A stretch of DNA of 64,000 bases from Mesotaenium endlicherianum. Taxonomy: Eukaryota; Streptophyta; Zygnematophyceae; Zygnematales; Mesotaeniaceae. The stretch is taken from assembly GCA_009602735.1 (NCBI GenBank), contig WELA01013233.1, positions 1-64,000 of the forward strand, read 5' to 3'. The notes beneath the pieces were generated by a model that saw only the letters and a list, made by a program, of their open reading frames with translations, was not told the origin of the DNA and ran no database searches. Shown one piece after another: positions 22,692-34,060 of the stretch (position 1 is its first letter; the number at the start of each line of letters is the position of its first letter). The translations under genes were made by a program, and so were the position numbers.

Positions 22692-24229
22692 GACCACTGT
22701 AAACAACATTTTTTTAGCTCTCAATATGGAAATGTACCTTCAGGTACCGCGTCGTACTTTCCAATAAATCAATTCGCGTCCGATTTGGCCAGTAAGTGCC
22801 TTCTTTCCATTCGATATAATTGAAATTTAAACCTACATTTTTCAGGAAGTCGGAGCAAGGACGCCTGCTTGCCTGAATATGACATATCATGCGTTTTGGT
22901 TGCTTTCGGTGCCTTCTGTGTATTGCTGTGTGAAACATGTGTGGAAGCATGATGCCTGATGCACCGTGCGCCAACTATGAAGATGTCACTACTGAAGCCA
23001 GTTGTCTATAATGCTTGCTCATCACTGACACGTGTATTTATGACAGTATTAAGGGGGCCTCAGTGATGCTTTGTGACACCCGGTGATCGTCGGTGACGAC
23101 TGCAGGGTGAGGCGGGGAGCAGGTCAGACTTGCAAATGGAATTTCCATTGCCATACTGTGCTGCAGCTTGGCCCCTTACATGCTGACGTTGCTACAATGA
23201 GCCCTATACCTGTGGGCAGGCTTGTGGTTTCTTCTTAGAAGTTCAATAAGGAAGCCTGGCCCACAGCAGCTAACTGATGCGGTCGAGAGTATAGTAGACC
23301 AATTAAACCCGTTGGCTTAAAAAGTACGACATACTCCACTTGCGTGATCAGTCTCTAGTTGATAAGGAATATGTCTTAAGCCTGAAGAGAAAGTAAGACA
23401 GCAAAGTGCATACATTATACTCTGAGCACATCCAAGCGGTAAGTTCCAATATAGAGATTGTAAGAACAGTATGTAAGTTGTCATCACCTGATCGTTGCAA
23501 GACATATTCCAGATCTCCAATTTCTCAGACGAGCGTTCGTTGGAAGTGTTCCGGCTCCGGAGATCCTTAGGAGGGGATGGTGGGCATAAATGAAATTGGG
23601 CAAGAAACTACTAGAGACCCGCAGTTCAACAGTCATAAGAAGGTGGCGGACGTTGAGAGTGAAAAACGCAGTGCTTTGGTGAGCTCGGGCCTTCAGAGTG
23701 GAAATGGAGAAGAGGAACGACGAGAAAAGACACTTGCAGTCACTTCTCGTGGGTCGTCTATAGAGATCTCAGGTACACTTGTTCCGAGGGTGAAGAGATG
23801 GCTTGGGGAAATGATTCTATGCTGTTTGAGATCATCATGGATATGGCCTTGCATGCTGCAAATGGCTGCAAGTTGATTAGTATAGTTGGCTGCACCATTA
23901 AATGCTGTAGCTACCCATTTAGCAGCTGACCTGTCCCTTGCCTTCTCTGATGACGAGAAACCTCATTGTGTGCGATGGCTTACTTGAAATATGCAGACTC
24001 GTGATAGGGAGGGCATGCCTCTGCAGCTAAGACACATGCAATTCTACTGGATGGCTGCACGCTAAATGCGGTGTCGGGGCTTTTGACACACTGTACTGTC
24101 ACCAATATTTTGAATTGCTAGCCATAGACTGGCACAAGCAGCAGCAGCATTCGAGCTGCAGATTGTTTCAATGTACGTGTCATTCTGAGATGGATCTCCT
24201 CGAGTGTCACGGGGGAGGGGGGGGGGGGG
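22692..24229. other. Non-coding, includes inverted copy of MITE end
   Basis: 22692 to about 22800 is an inverted, diverged copy of 21862-21953: it shares GACCACTGTAAACA, AATGTACC and CAGGTACC in the mirrored order. The rest has no recognised gene. An open frame from 23577 to 23876 has an ATG and a charged N-terminal half and could hold an upstream exon of the thioesterase gene, but nothing proves it. Confidence 0.4.
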
Positions 24230-24260
24230 NNNNNNNNNNNNNNNNNNNNNNNNNNNNNNN
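24230..24260. other. Assembly gap in a poly-G tract
   Basis: 31 N bases with runs of G on both sides (24210-24229 and 24261-24272). The gap probably marks a G tract too hard to sequence, so its true length is unknown. Confidence 0.9.
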
Positions 24261-24500
24261 GGGGGGGGGGGGCAGCGCTTGTCGTGATGCTTGCTGTTGT
24301 TTGTGTTGTTTCCTCATTCGCAGGCAATCTTGCACAGGTCTCAGACGGATGGTGTAGCATGCTGCTGACTCTAAAGTTAATCTGAGCCGTCCATCATGCA
24401 CATGTTTGATGCCAAGTGCATCATCACGCTTCGATTTCATTCTGACGTACTTGTCTGCACACTTTCTATCCCTCTGTCTCTTTCTCTGCGGGGTCGGCAG

Positions 24501-27500
24501 AGAGCCAGCCCGAGTGGGAGATTGATCTGAGATCGCGTCAGGACTTGGAGTATGCGCCAGACATCATCCAGTACTTGCTGAGTAGATCTGAGTCAGCTGA
24601 GGCGTGGAAGTGGGACCACGTAACGCTGGTACTTACCCTGGCTCCTTGTCAGCACATCGGTCGTACAGATAGCTCGACTATCCGCCCCTTGCATGCTTGC
24701 CTCCTCCCTCCTTGCACTTGATTGAACACAACTTCACGGGTGCTCCAGGGCTGATCCTGTCTCTTCAGGCAGACGTTTTATGGGGAGGAAAGAGATGGCG
24801 GAAGAGAGAAGCATGGCGTGTGTGTTGGTGGGGCTTCCTCGTATTCCCTTTGCTCTTATGGCCGGGGTGAGCTTCAGTAAGGGCAGGTCTCAGTGGTAGG
24901 ATGCATCGTGTGACTTTACTGCCGGTCCATTGCTATGCCCTCCTCACCATGTGCAACTTTATTGGGCTGCCCCTTCGCAGCCATTGTTGTCATCTCCCTT
25001 CTGCCCGTCAGAGTGCGTTAGGCACACTCCCTTGGGCCGCATGTGTAATTCTTGTCCTCCCTTTACCTGGCTGGCCAATCCCGCTCTCACAGTTGGCAGC
25101 TTAGACCTCGGTGATGGCCATCTGTTTCCAGGAAGGACGATCCAAATTCAAGGTGTAAGGATGCCGATGGTGGTCGTAAATCGTTACTGTAGTCACCGTG
25201 GCAGTGGCGTTCGCGGGCGTGGGCGGGGCGGGGCGGGGGAAGAGCAGAAGGAGGCGCTGGTGGGGCGGGGGATGATGGACACGGTGCGCTTCTACATGCA
25301 CCAGGACAAGCCCGCGCTTACCTCCGTCTGGACGCTGGGCAAGTGAGTCCTCTCCCCCCCCTTCCTGCCTCCCTCCCCTCCCTCCCTCCCTCCGTCACCA
25401 GGCCAGCCAGCCAGCTGGAGCTAGCCAGCCTCTCGCGTCAGCGGGCCCGGGGATGCTGGGGGGCAGCAGCAGTAGCACAGGTGGCGCAATCTTGTAGGCT
25501 TGTCTTTTAACTCACTGGAGAACTCGCTCTTGCATTCCTCTTCCAGGCTGTCAGCCCTGCTGTGCTGATCGCCCGGAACTCTCTGATGGCCTGTTCCCTT
25601 GAGGCCATGACGTAGTATATGAGAGTATGTATTGCGGGAGGATTCAATCGGCTGGCCACTTGAGAGTCGATGGTTGACCCTTACTGTTGACCGTTGACTT
25701 CTGGATATTGCAATAGGTGGTGGCCATTTGAAGTTGTGGGCTCTTTCGGGTCTTGGCCCCCTCTGCTTGTCCACTTTCTGACTCAAGAGGTCCATCATTT
25801 TGCGCTGATGAAACGGGTGGCGTCTTTTCCAAAGCTGTCGCTAGCCTTGTTCGTTTTCAGCAGCGCGCTAGCTAGCATCGAACTTTGTGCATAGGGCAGA
25901 ATCAGATCAGCCATTTACGGAATTGAGGCCCGGCGCTCAAGGCTCTGGTGTTGGACACGTGGCGAGCTGCGGCTGCGCAGGGACATGGTGGGGCACCCTA
26001 AGATCGTGCACGGGGGCGCCATCGCATTCGCGTTCGACGAGAGCTTTGGCATTCTCTTTGGTGAGTGTGTGTGCGCGCGCGCGCGCTCTCTGCTCCCTTT
26101 GGCTTCTTCCATGCCCTTCTAGTTCGACCTCTGCTGCAGCTGCAGCTATTGATGATGCTGATGCTGATGCTGATGCTGTAACGAGTACAGCAACGATGAC
26201 AGTACTACTCACTATGCACTTCATATTGTTCGGGCCTAAGCTACAGCCTCCGCTAGCACCCTGTGCAGTCTCATCTCCCTCCCCTACTCTGGGCTCAATT
26301 CACTGTGTAATGGTCGAAAGGTCCCGAGGGTGCGCCATTTAGTGTGCAATCATAGCTGATGCTGCCGTCCCGCTCAAGTGGACAAGAAAGCTGCGGGAGA
26401 GCGGGAGAGGAGGGAGAGGAATGAAGCAGCGAGCAGCAGTGGTAGTATGAACGTGCCACTTGTCACGCTCTGACAGCCTGCTGTATTGGTCGTGGGCAGC
26501 TTCCCTCAACCTGGGGCCGGGCTTCACAGCTAACCTGAATGTGGACTACCGAAAGGTGAGACGTTCTGACACTCTCGAGGGCATCGTGAGCTGCAATAGC
26601 TCCATGATAGCTGCTCCCTAATTTTGGTTGACGGCCTTGGTTGACAATTTTTTGCATTCGAAGTTGTGTCTTACGTACGACGTGAACACTGCTGCCGTTG
26701 ATGTCTGCTTCTGCGCCAAGGATGCGTCTGGGGGTTCCTCTCTGCAGTTCTGCCGACAACATGCATGGAGTTGTTTTAGAAGACTCTACCTGGCCATTAG
26801 TACTACGCGTTTCGTCCTACGCGTGTGAAAGTAGGCGCATGCTGAATCGAGAGCTGGGAGGAGATGCGGACAAAGTAGGAACATACTTGTGTCCTCTTTT
26901 GCCACCACTCCCCATGTCTTGTGTGGTTCCCCCTTGAGGCCATGCGGGTTGCTTGCATTGGCTGCCATGGAAACAGTTGTACCCTGCTGCTCATGGTCTT
27001 TGCTTCTTGCATCCTTCGATCTGTCCTGGAGGTTCGTTCAGAATTGTGTCCTCCCCCTTGACGGCTTCATGTGGTCACTAGTTATTGAGAGTAACTCTCA
27101 GCCCGTTGCTGAAGTTGCACCGTAAGTGTGACTGTCCAAACAGGGTCCTTCTATGTTTCCTCTGTATGCAAGTTATAGAGGCAATTGGGCCCGACTATTG
27201 TGGACGTAGAAGGGCATCAGAGAACCCCAGATTCAGTTCTAGAGTCTCCTCATTTCTGCTCTCACTACAAGAGTCGCACCGGTTTCTCCATGTCTCATCT
27301 GGAGCTTGTTCCTCGTTTGGCTGTGGGTGCTGCGTTGCGAGCAGCCCTTTCCAGCTCAACATGCTGGCTGCCTGGTTGCCGAAGTCGACACCCGCGACCG
27401 CCGAAAGGTACAGCAGTGACCAGCCCTGTCTCCGCCTACCGCTTGTGTCCCACAAGACCATAGAAACTCGTGTCAAAACACGTGGGGGGTGTCCTTTAAT

Positions 27501-28149
27501 TTTCTTCTCGGTAGAGTCATCGTCGTTTGATCACTTCATGCTGGCGCCATCTGGACTCTCCCGTTGTGTGCAGTTCCTGCCTTAGCCTCCTTGCTGTTTT
27601 TCTCTTGTCCTGCTTTATCTTGTGTGGTTTTATTCTCTGTTGTGTTTGTCTCACTTGATCACGTTGCTCACTGTGGTTGTTTCACTCCATGAAGTTTTCT
27701 ATGCTGCACTTGTGTGGCTGCTGCAATAGCAGCACTGTTCTACGAAAGTAGGCTACATAATGTGTTTGTCGTTGATCTCTCAAGTGCTCGGGTGAAACTA
27801 AATAAGTTGGTATTGCAGAGTTTCAATGAAGCGGAGACAGGCATAGCAAACCAGTACTTTTTCCTCATGTGGAGCCAACATGACTACTTTGTCATGAAGA
27901 ATGAAAGTGGCTAAAAAAAAAAAAAAACGCTGTACAAATTGTTACTGCTACACCCACCACGACTGTAGGAAGCTTCCTGGTGGCACTTAGGGTTATGCAT
28001 GTTCAGAAAATGCTACGTAATCTGACCAAGCAAAGAGGGTGTTGTTACTGTCTGTGCAGGTCTTTCTAAAAGCTGTCCTTCGTGATGGGCCGGAGGGTGT
28101 CTTATACGCTGAAGCCAAGGCTCTGTTTATTGTTGCAAAGAAGGATTAG
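24501..28149 (+). CDS. HotDog-fold thioesterase (PaaI/THEM-like), six exons seen
   Basis: Putative acyl-CoA (acyl-thioester) hydrolase. Exons that fit GT-AG rules and phase: 24501-24619 or -24628, 25248-25342, 25981-26060, 26500-26555, 27345-27407, 28060-28149 (stop TAG). An alternative acceptor for exon 2 is at 25132. Translated in order, the last four exons give one continuous HotDog domain. The signature H-G-G-A-I-A with the acidic residue in F-D-E-S-F-G, which forms the active site in this superfamily, is in exon 3. T-A-N-L-N-V-D-Y-R-K is in exon 4, E-V-D-T-R-D-R-R-K in exon 5 and L-Y-A-E-A-K-A-L-F in exon 6. The N terminus (W-E-I-D-L-R and so on) is less certain and the first exon with the start codon was not found, so targeting to plastid or mitochondrion cannot be judged. 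Substrate unknown. The reading frame is undamaged and looks like a live host gene. Confidence 0.78.
25366..25394. repeat. CCCT/CCTCC microsatellite
   Basis: Short pyrimidine-rich simple repeat of CTCC units just after the exon 2 donor of the thioesterase gene, inside its intron. Confidence 0.6.
26062..26090. repeat. GT/GC simple repeat
   Basis: Alternating purine-pyrimidine tract (TGTGTGTGCGCGCGCGCGCG) directly after the exon 3 donor of the thioesterase gene. Such tracts can adopt the left-handed form, but no function is implied. Confidence 0.7.
26149..26178. repeat. GATGCT hexamer repeat
   Basis: About four and a half units of GATGCT in the intron between exons 3 and 4 of the thioesterase gene. 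Simple tandem repeat. Confidence 0.7.
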
Positions 28150-31100
28150 TGGACCAGCTTAAAATTCTCTACTTCTTGTGCACGTGTATCAATAATTATG
28201 TATGATAATTAGGTAGTTACTTGTTTGGCCCATTAATAGATTTGCTCTAGTTGCAACAGTAGCCAAATGCGCTTACTATAAGACTACAGGTCTACAATCA
28301 TTCACATCCAATAGCTGTATATTTAAAATGTATTTGGACCACATTGACTATGCTCTTGGTTTTACTCTCCAGGACTCTCTACCTGAACACAACAATCATA
28401 ATCATTTGTCGCCCAACTTGATCAAGTGGTGTTGGGTAGGGGAGAGGTCCCGATGCTCAACGTCTCTGATCACTTTTACTCTAGGCCCAGGCTATTGCAA
28501 CAAAAGGGAGTCACTCAAATCTGGCATGCCCTCTCCACGCCACTTTTCTAGAACCTTTCCAGAGTCAATATCACATGTTTCTTGTACATGTTTGTATATG
28601 GTCCTGCTCTCTAAGTGCTCTTTCTTTTATCCACAATGCATATAACAGTACACTTATACGCTCTAACCAATTGTTTGTGTACCACACGTGAGATGTTTTA
28701 TTTTTGTTGCGAATAAGTATGAAAGCCGTGTGTTACATTGACCAAGCAATATGGCAAAAGAAAAGAAGAAGGGTATATTCTCCCCAAATTGAATTCTTAT
28801 GTAGGGAGAAGGTTTTTGGCAAGCACCCTGAAAAAGGTTCATGGTGCGCCACCAAGAATCAGGGTTGCCCGGCGGCCTATTAAAAAGTGGTTGGGAAGTG
28901 TTGTGCACCCCAGCGATTGACGTTTTTGGGACCTTCCCTGATTTTAAATGTATGTATTTGGAGTGCTGATGATACAATACACTAACTCCCTATATGAATG
29001 TTAACTCTCTATATTATATTAAAAAAACGACTTTCAACACTTTCAAATTGATTTCTCAATTGCCCGCCATATTTTCAATTTTCTTGTAAGTTTGTCAACT
29101 TGGGTCCATGATCGTTTCAACCCTTGTTCGTGATTGGTCCAAACGCTTGCGCGCATTTTTAACGTCATACAGTAACCTTCCAGTTTCGGGGGGGGGGGGA
29201 AAGGAAAACGCAAAATTATATAGTAACCTTCCAATTTGGGGGTAGGGGAAACAATAAAAATTAAAAATAAGGATGGGGAAACTCAGAAAATAAATCAAAT
29301 TTGTCTTACAATTTTGATTGAACACACAACTTCCTTATAATTGGCATCATGAGTGGCCGTACAGCGGCATGCAACGGTCAACATGCAGATGACGCGTGGA
29401 CCAATTAAATTGTCTTCTTGACCCACAGTATGGATGATTTATGAAACCATCAGGTTAAATACTTCAAGTGGGTCAAATTGACTCCCCCATTTTTTACAAT
29501 ACTTTCGAGGACTAAGGGCTTCTACTTTCCCATGGAAAAGTTGTGAAAGCTTTAAGTTGTCAAAAATGTAATGTTGGGTGGTTCAAAAGTCTCCGTCCCA
29601 AGATGGAGTTGGAACATTTCGTCAGAGGTGAAATGTATGACTTTCTCAAAAAGCAAAGAATTCAAAAATCAAACGATCTACATAATTAATTCTTGAATTT
29701 AGAATTTTAGAACCTTGTTTTAAACGACGACGTGGTTCATTTGTGGCCGGGTCTCACACACGGTCGACGATTGCGTTTCAATCCTTGAAAATCAAGAATT
29801 GATTGTAAGAGTTCGTCCAAATGTAATGACAATCTTCAAGTTGGACAATCATCGGCAAGAAAAAACTACTTGTCTTCAGTATTCAAATTTGCTCCAACCG
29901 GCCATTTAATTCCGACAATCCTATTTTGTGGCTAGGATTTTGCATTGAAAGGTTCAAAGTGGGTCCACATATGGTTTCAATAAGAGCCTGGGACCCTACC
30001 CTAGTGTCGATTTTTTCAAATCATGTTTGGCCATTTCGCAACTTGCACATCTTTAGGGTGAGTTGAAGTCAATCAACGTTGAGCAAGACATACCTACATG
30101 CACTAACAACGGTTCTTAACCTAAATGTGCTAAGAAATTGCAGAGCAAAGAAATCCCCAGCCTTCAAAATTCAGATTGGAAGATTGGACCCTTGCAAAGT
30201 GGACAGTATATGTGCAAATTCTAAGTGTTAATCATTATGCAAAAGATGATGAATTCTTATAACTTGGAGCCAACAATGGGAATGAAGTAAATTTTTTGTA
30301 ACAAGTAGGCGAACAATCTTGGTGTCATTACTGAAGTTTCTAGATTTGATTGCGCATTTTATGTTGCTTGTTGTGAACATTGATCAAGAAGTAATTCCGC
30401 AACCTGCTTTAGGCAACTTGGCGAATTACACTTGTAGAGCTAGCTTGAAGTGGTGTAACCATGGATTTTCAATCCTCTTTGAAATGTGCTCCTTGAAACG
30501 GCTTGAATTAATCCACTCAAAAGTCATAGGAACCAATCTCATTCACCTTGGGTAGAACAAAGAAAAGTGGACCCATTGTGGGTGTCCTATCTCCAAATTC
30601 CACAAGATAAAGCAACTCGACGATGCATTATAGGTTCACACAGCAAAACTCTTAAAACTTTACAAAAAAATTCAAATCGTCGACAATCTTCCTCATTTCC
30701 AAAAGTCGATAACGAGCTCCAACACGCGGGTTAGTATGATTGCTATAATTCATTATATTTTTTTGATTGACTACATGTCTTGTGTATTAAGGTTTTTTAC
30801 ATGTGTGGTGCTTGACGCGTGCAAATGAATATAAGCTATTTTTAGAGCAGTTTTAATACACATACATTCTATCATCTATGTTTGTCAACCTATGTTACAT
30901 ATGTCACTTCTCTAACATGAAACTTTGGGGGGTTAGTTTCATCTCAAACGTCACGTACAACTGAATCTTTTAGATGCTCACAATGGTGTCACAAGGGAAA
31001 ACTACAACAAATAGTAATAGTCTAAGGTACATAATTGATGCCGGGCCTTAGCAACCTCATTCACGTAGGTGGGCATGATGTTGTTTCTTAATATAAGTCC

Positions 31101-31944
31101 AAGAAAGTAATCTCGTTAGTCTGTTCGAACAATGTGTGTGGTTGTAAAAGTTATATTGTGCTTTATTTGGACTTGAACAAACCTAAAACGTGCTCAAAAC
31201 CTTTGAAAAAGGTGAAGCTCAGAGACAACTTTTAGCACCATGTAACCTCTCAACCAATTAAGATTTAGCATGAAAAACGACAAGACCCGTCTAAGTATTT
31301 TAATATCGTTGGTTATTTTTATTCTTGAGACGACACTCTTTGTTCATTCAACCACATAAATAAATTCTTTTTGAGTTTCCGCCCTGACCACTTTGCCAAT
31401 TGTTAACAACCTCAATGTATACTTGATTAGTGCCATGCAATTTTCAAAAAACCACATTCGAGATGAGGATTTCTTGAACAACGATCGACCCTACTCCATT
31501 TCCTACTCATTTGCTAATGATAGAGTGAGAATTGTCGGGTTACTTCACTTGCACCGATGAACGCTTTTTAACACCAAGATTATGCATTGACAAATAAAGT
31601 TGGCCAAATATATCTTTCTTATAATTTAGTGTTGAAAGTATAAGGGCCATGGTTGAGACAAAGTGAATGCAAACAGCATTTCTTTGCAGATAGAATCAAT
31701 TGCACAAACGGTGGGGCCAGGTAAGGGGTGGACGAGTTGACTGTACGGCAAAGTAAATTTTTGTATGATTACAGAGCAACAGGCATATGTCTTCATATGC
31801 AACACAACCAACTACAATGAACCACGGTCGACAACCCTCCACAACAATTTTGAATCGTTTATGGTGGTCTGTGTATGGATGGATCACCATATTCGAACAA
31901 TTTCGTGTTTTGTGAGACAGCCAACAAACTTTCCGTCACAAGGC
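28150..31944. other. AT-rich intergenic stretch, no gene recognised
   Basis: Downstream of the thioesterase gene. Frames are short and unmatched. A local direct duplication (AGTAACCTTCCAGTTT and AGTAACCTTCCAATTT, at about 29171 and 29222), each copy followed by a G-run, is the only structure I see. Long AT-rich sequence without domains is consistent with very old, decayed repeats. Confidence 0.4.
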
Positions 31945-33300
31945 CGCTCCAAACAATCGCGACAAACTAAATTTCAAAACAACGCAAATGTCAACGCTCG
32001 CCGTCGACGTAACAACCTCCCCCCTTCCATTCTCCTCCCCCTTCTTACCCTCTCTTTCCCTCATACCCTCATAACAAGCAGGCGGCCATGGCTGCCCGTC
32101 AAAGCGAGCAACCATAGCAGCCCATAAGCTTCCAACCCTATGATCCCACGAACCCGTCCAACAATCAAGAGCGCCCTCTCTCACGCCCTCGTCACAAGCT
32201 ACCTTGATGTGAGGTCATTGGATTGTAAAGTGCATTTTTGTGGTGATTTTGGTATAAAACTGGTCAAATTTGGTTAGCTGTTGAGAAAGTTATGAATTCT
32301 CGAAGTTTTGTTATAAGTTTAAGATTGGTGGACAACTTTCCTTAATTCACGGTAGCGCGACCGTCAAATCGACCGACAGCGTCAAGCAATCCGTGCCGTT
32401 AGAGTGAATTTGAACTTCACGTAATTTCGGCTGACGCTGAATGCCGACCGAATCGATTTACCTAGAGGTTTTGATTTAGCCTAGCTCGGCTAAGTTAGTA
32501 TAATCTAGAAATGCCGATGCATGCATGTGGACGTTAAATTGGCCCGACACGTCAAATGAGGCTGATCTGGCCTACTCACAATTATTATGGAAGGGACAAT
32601 TTGACAGACACTTTAGAATTCTTGAAGCTAAGCGGCCCTCCCTCCTAGGGGCGAGCGGTCGTCGTAGAAAACCATAAATAGGCATAACTTCTTCGTTTCA
32701 AATCAATTCTGTAAATTTATACGGGTTTGTAATGACAAAGCCTTTTATCCTATTTCATCGTGAGCCCTATTTTGCTACTCAAAATTTTCAGTAATTTTCT
32801 AAAGCTTTCTTATTTATATGCTGCTGCACTCTTTAGTGTAATTGCAACTAGTTTTGTTCCTCGTGAGTGAGTACGCTTCCACTAGGGCACTCTGCCCCTT
32901 TCACTCGCGGCCCAGGCAAGACTTTGTCTTGCTTGGCCTTGCCATGGCCGCTTATGAAAAGTCATAAGGGCGCAAGGTTTAAAGAAACCCTAATTTATGG
33001 CGGTCACGAAACGACGAAATGTCATCATGGTGATACGCTTTTACGTCGATCCATGTTGTACGCGCACACATGTAATGCACGTACGGGCCAGATTTCACTC
33101 GAGCGATGGCCCTAGCTCACTAACTTCTTCTTCAAAAATGTTACATGAGGGGCGCCTTATGAAACACAACAAACCAACGCACATACTTGCCCCTTACGTA
33201 ATTCTGAGGGAAAAGTCAGCAAGAGCCACCGCTCGTATGAGCTCTGGCTCGTACGTGCATCCAAATATTTATGTGAACGCATCCAATGTGGATTGACGCA
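31945..33300 (+). repeat. Dispersed repeat R, copy 1, split by a solo LTR
   Basis: The parts 31945-32207 and 32904-33300 match, diverged but in order, the sequence at 57880-58600 and in reverse 56980-57775. Shared landmarks are GCTCGCCGTCG, a run of CTCCC, CCATGGCTGCCC, CTCGTCACAAGC, then GCCCAGGC and GGCCGCTTA. The copy at 58070-58130 reads straight through the place where the LTR sits here and so shows the uninterrupted form. Family unknown; no coding capacity. Confidence 0.65.
32208..32903 (+). repeat. Solo LTR of the element A family
   Basis: Begins TGTGAGG and ends GCCCCTTTCA, about 696 bases, matching 20017-20761 along its length but clearly more diverged. No primer site follows and no internal element sequence adjoins, so it is a solo LTR left by recombination between the LTRs of an old copy inserted in repeat R. 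Confidence 0.82.
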
Positions 33301-33328
33301 AAAACGTTTGGCCATGGCAAATCGGAGG

Positions 33329-34048
33329 TGAAATGATTTGACCTACCAATAGGCGATTGACAATTAGTAAAAGATATTTAGATCAACAAGTAATGTTTAT
33401 GGTATTTTTTGTTAACTGATTAAAGAGCAAAAGACTATACACTAGCGGTAGACAATACTCATAAGTCAGATGCAAGTAGACGAACATCAATCATGCAATC
33501 AATCAACTCATACATAAGCAAGGTTAGAAGACAGTTCGCATCAATGGCTTCTCGCCTTGGATTCAGATATCTCTCAGTAAGCGGTCCAAGAGAGTTGGCC
33601 TCGTTTCCGAATGCCAAACTCGAAAGCAATACCTAGCCTATGTACATGGAATGAGTATACTGTTCAACGACAAGTGCGATGGCACCACCTACCCGAGAGT
33701 TAACCACGTTGGTAGGACCTCGGCTAACCAAATCCACAGCTGCATCTCCCATCATCTCAAATCGCCATTCATCCTAAGAATGTCATCTGGCCATTCATCT
33801 AGCATATCACACTTAATTGCATGACTAGGCAGTTCGTTGCTACTGAGTACGGAAGTCAGCTAGCTGTCAAAGAATGTGTCAGCGAGCTGACCTAAGTTCA
33901 CTTTAGCCTGTTGCTCTCGGCTAAGTCATTAAACTGACATTATTAAAAGTCCAGCATACTAGTTATCAACTAAAGTTCAACAGGCTGAACTTGATCAACT
34001 ATTATAATTAAATGAATATTTTATCTAACATTATACTGATTCATTACA
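33329..34048 (-). repeat. C-family LTR (left LTR of D)
   Basis: Starts TGAAATGATTTG and ends TGATTCATTACA on the + strand, that is, a C-type LTR in reverse. The purine tract AGTTGGAGAAAT (on the - strand) sits at 34049-34060, so this is a 3' LTR. Confidence 0.85.
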
Positions 34049-34060
34049 ATTTCTCCAACT

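Noticed and set aside
23577-23876. Open frame with ATG and charged N-terminal half upstream of the thioesterase exons
   Set aside because: No domain, no clear donor linking it in phase to 24501, and the gap at 24230 lies between. Kept only as a remark.
26062-26090. GT/GC tract as a regulatory left-handed DNA element
   Set aside because: A common intronic simple repeat; nothing in the sequence indicates function.
25887-26342. 151-codon frame across the exon 3 area
   Set aside because: A different frame from the phase-consistent thioesterase exon and contains simple repeats; no domain.
27714-27914. 66-codon frame followed by a run of A, like a retroposed gene end
   Set aside because: It lies in an intron of the thioesterase gene, has no recognisable domain and no target duplication was seen; the A run alone is weak evidence.
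28738-28920. 60-codon basic frame that might be a small gene
   Set aside because: No motif, no splice or neighbour context, and its surroundings are decayed repeat-like sequence.
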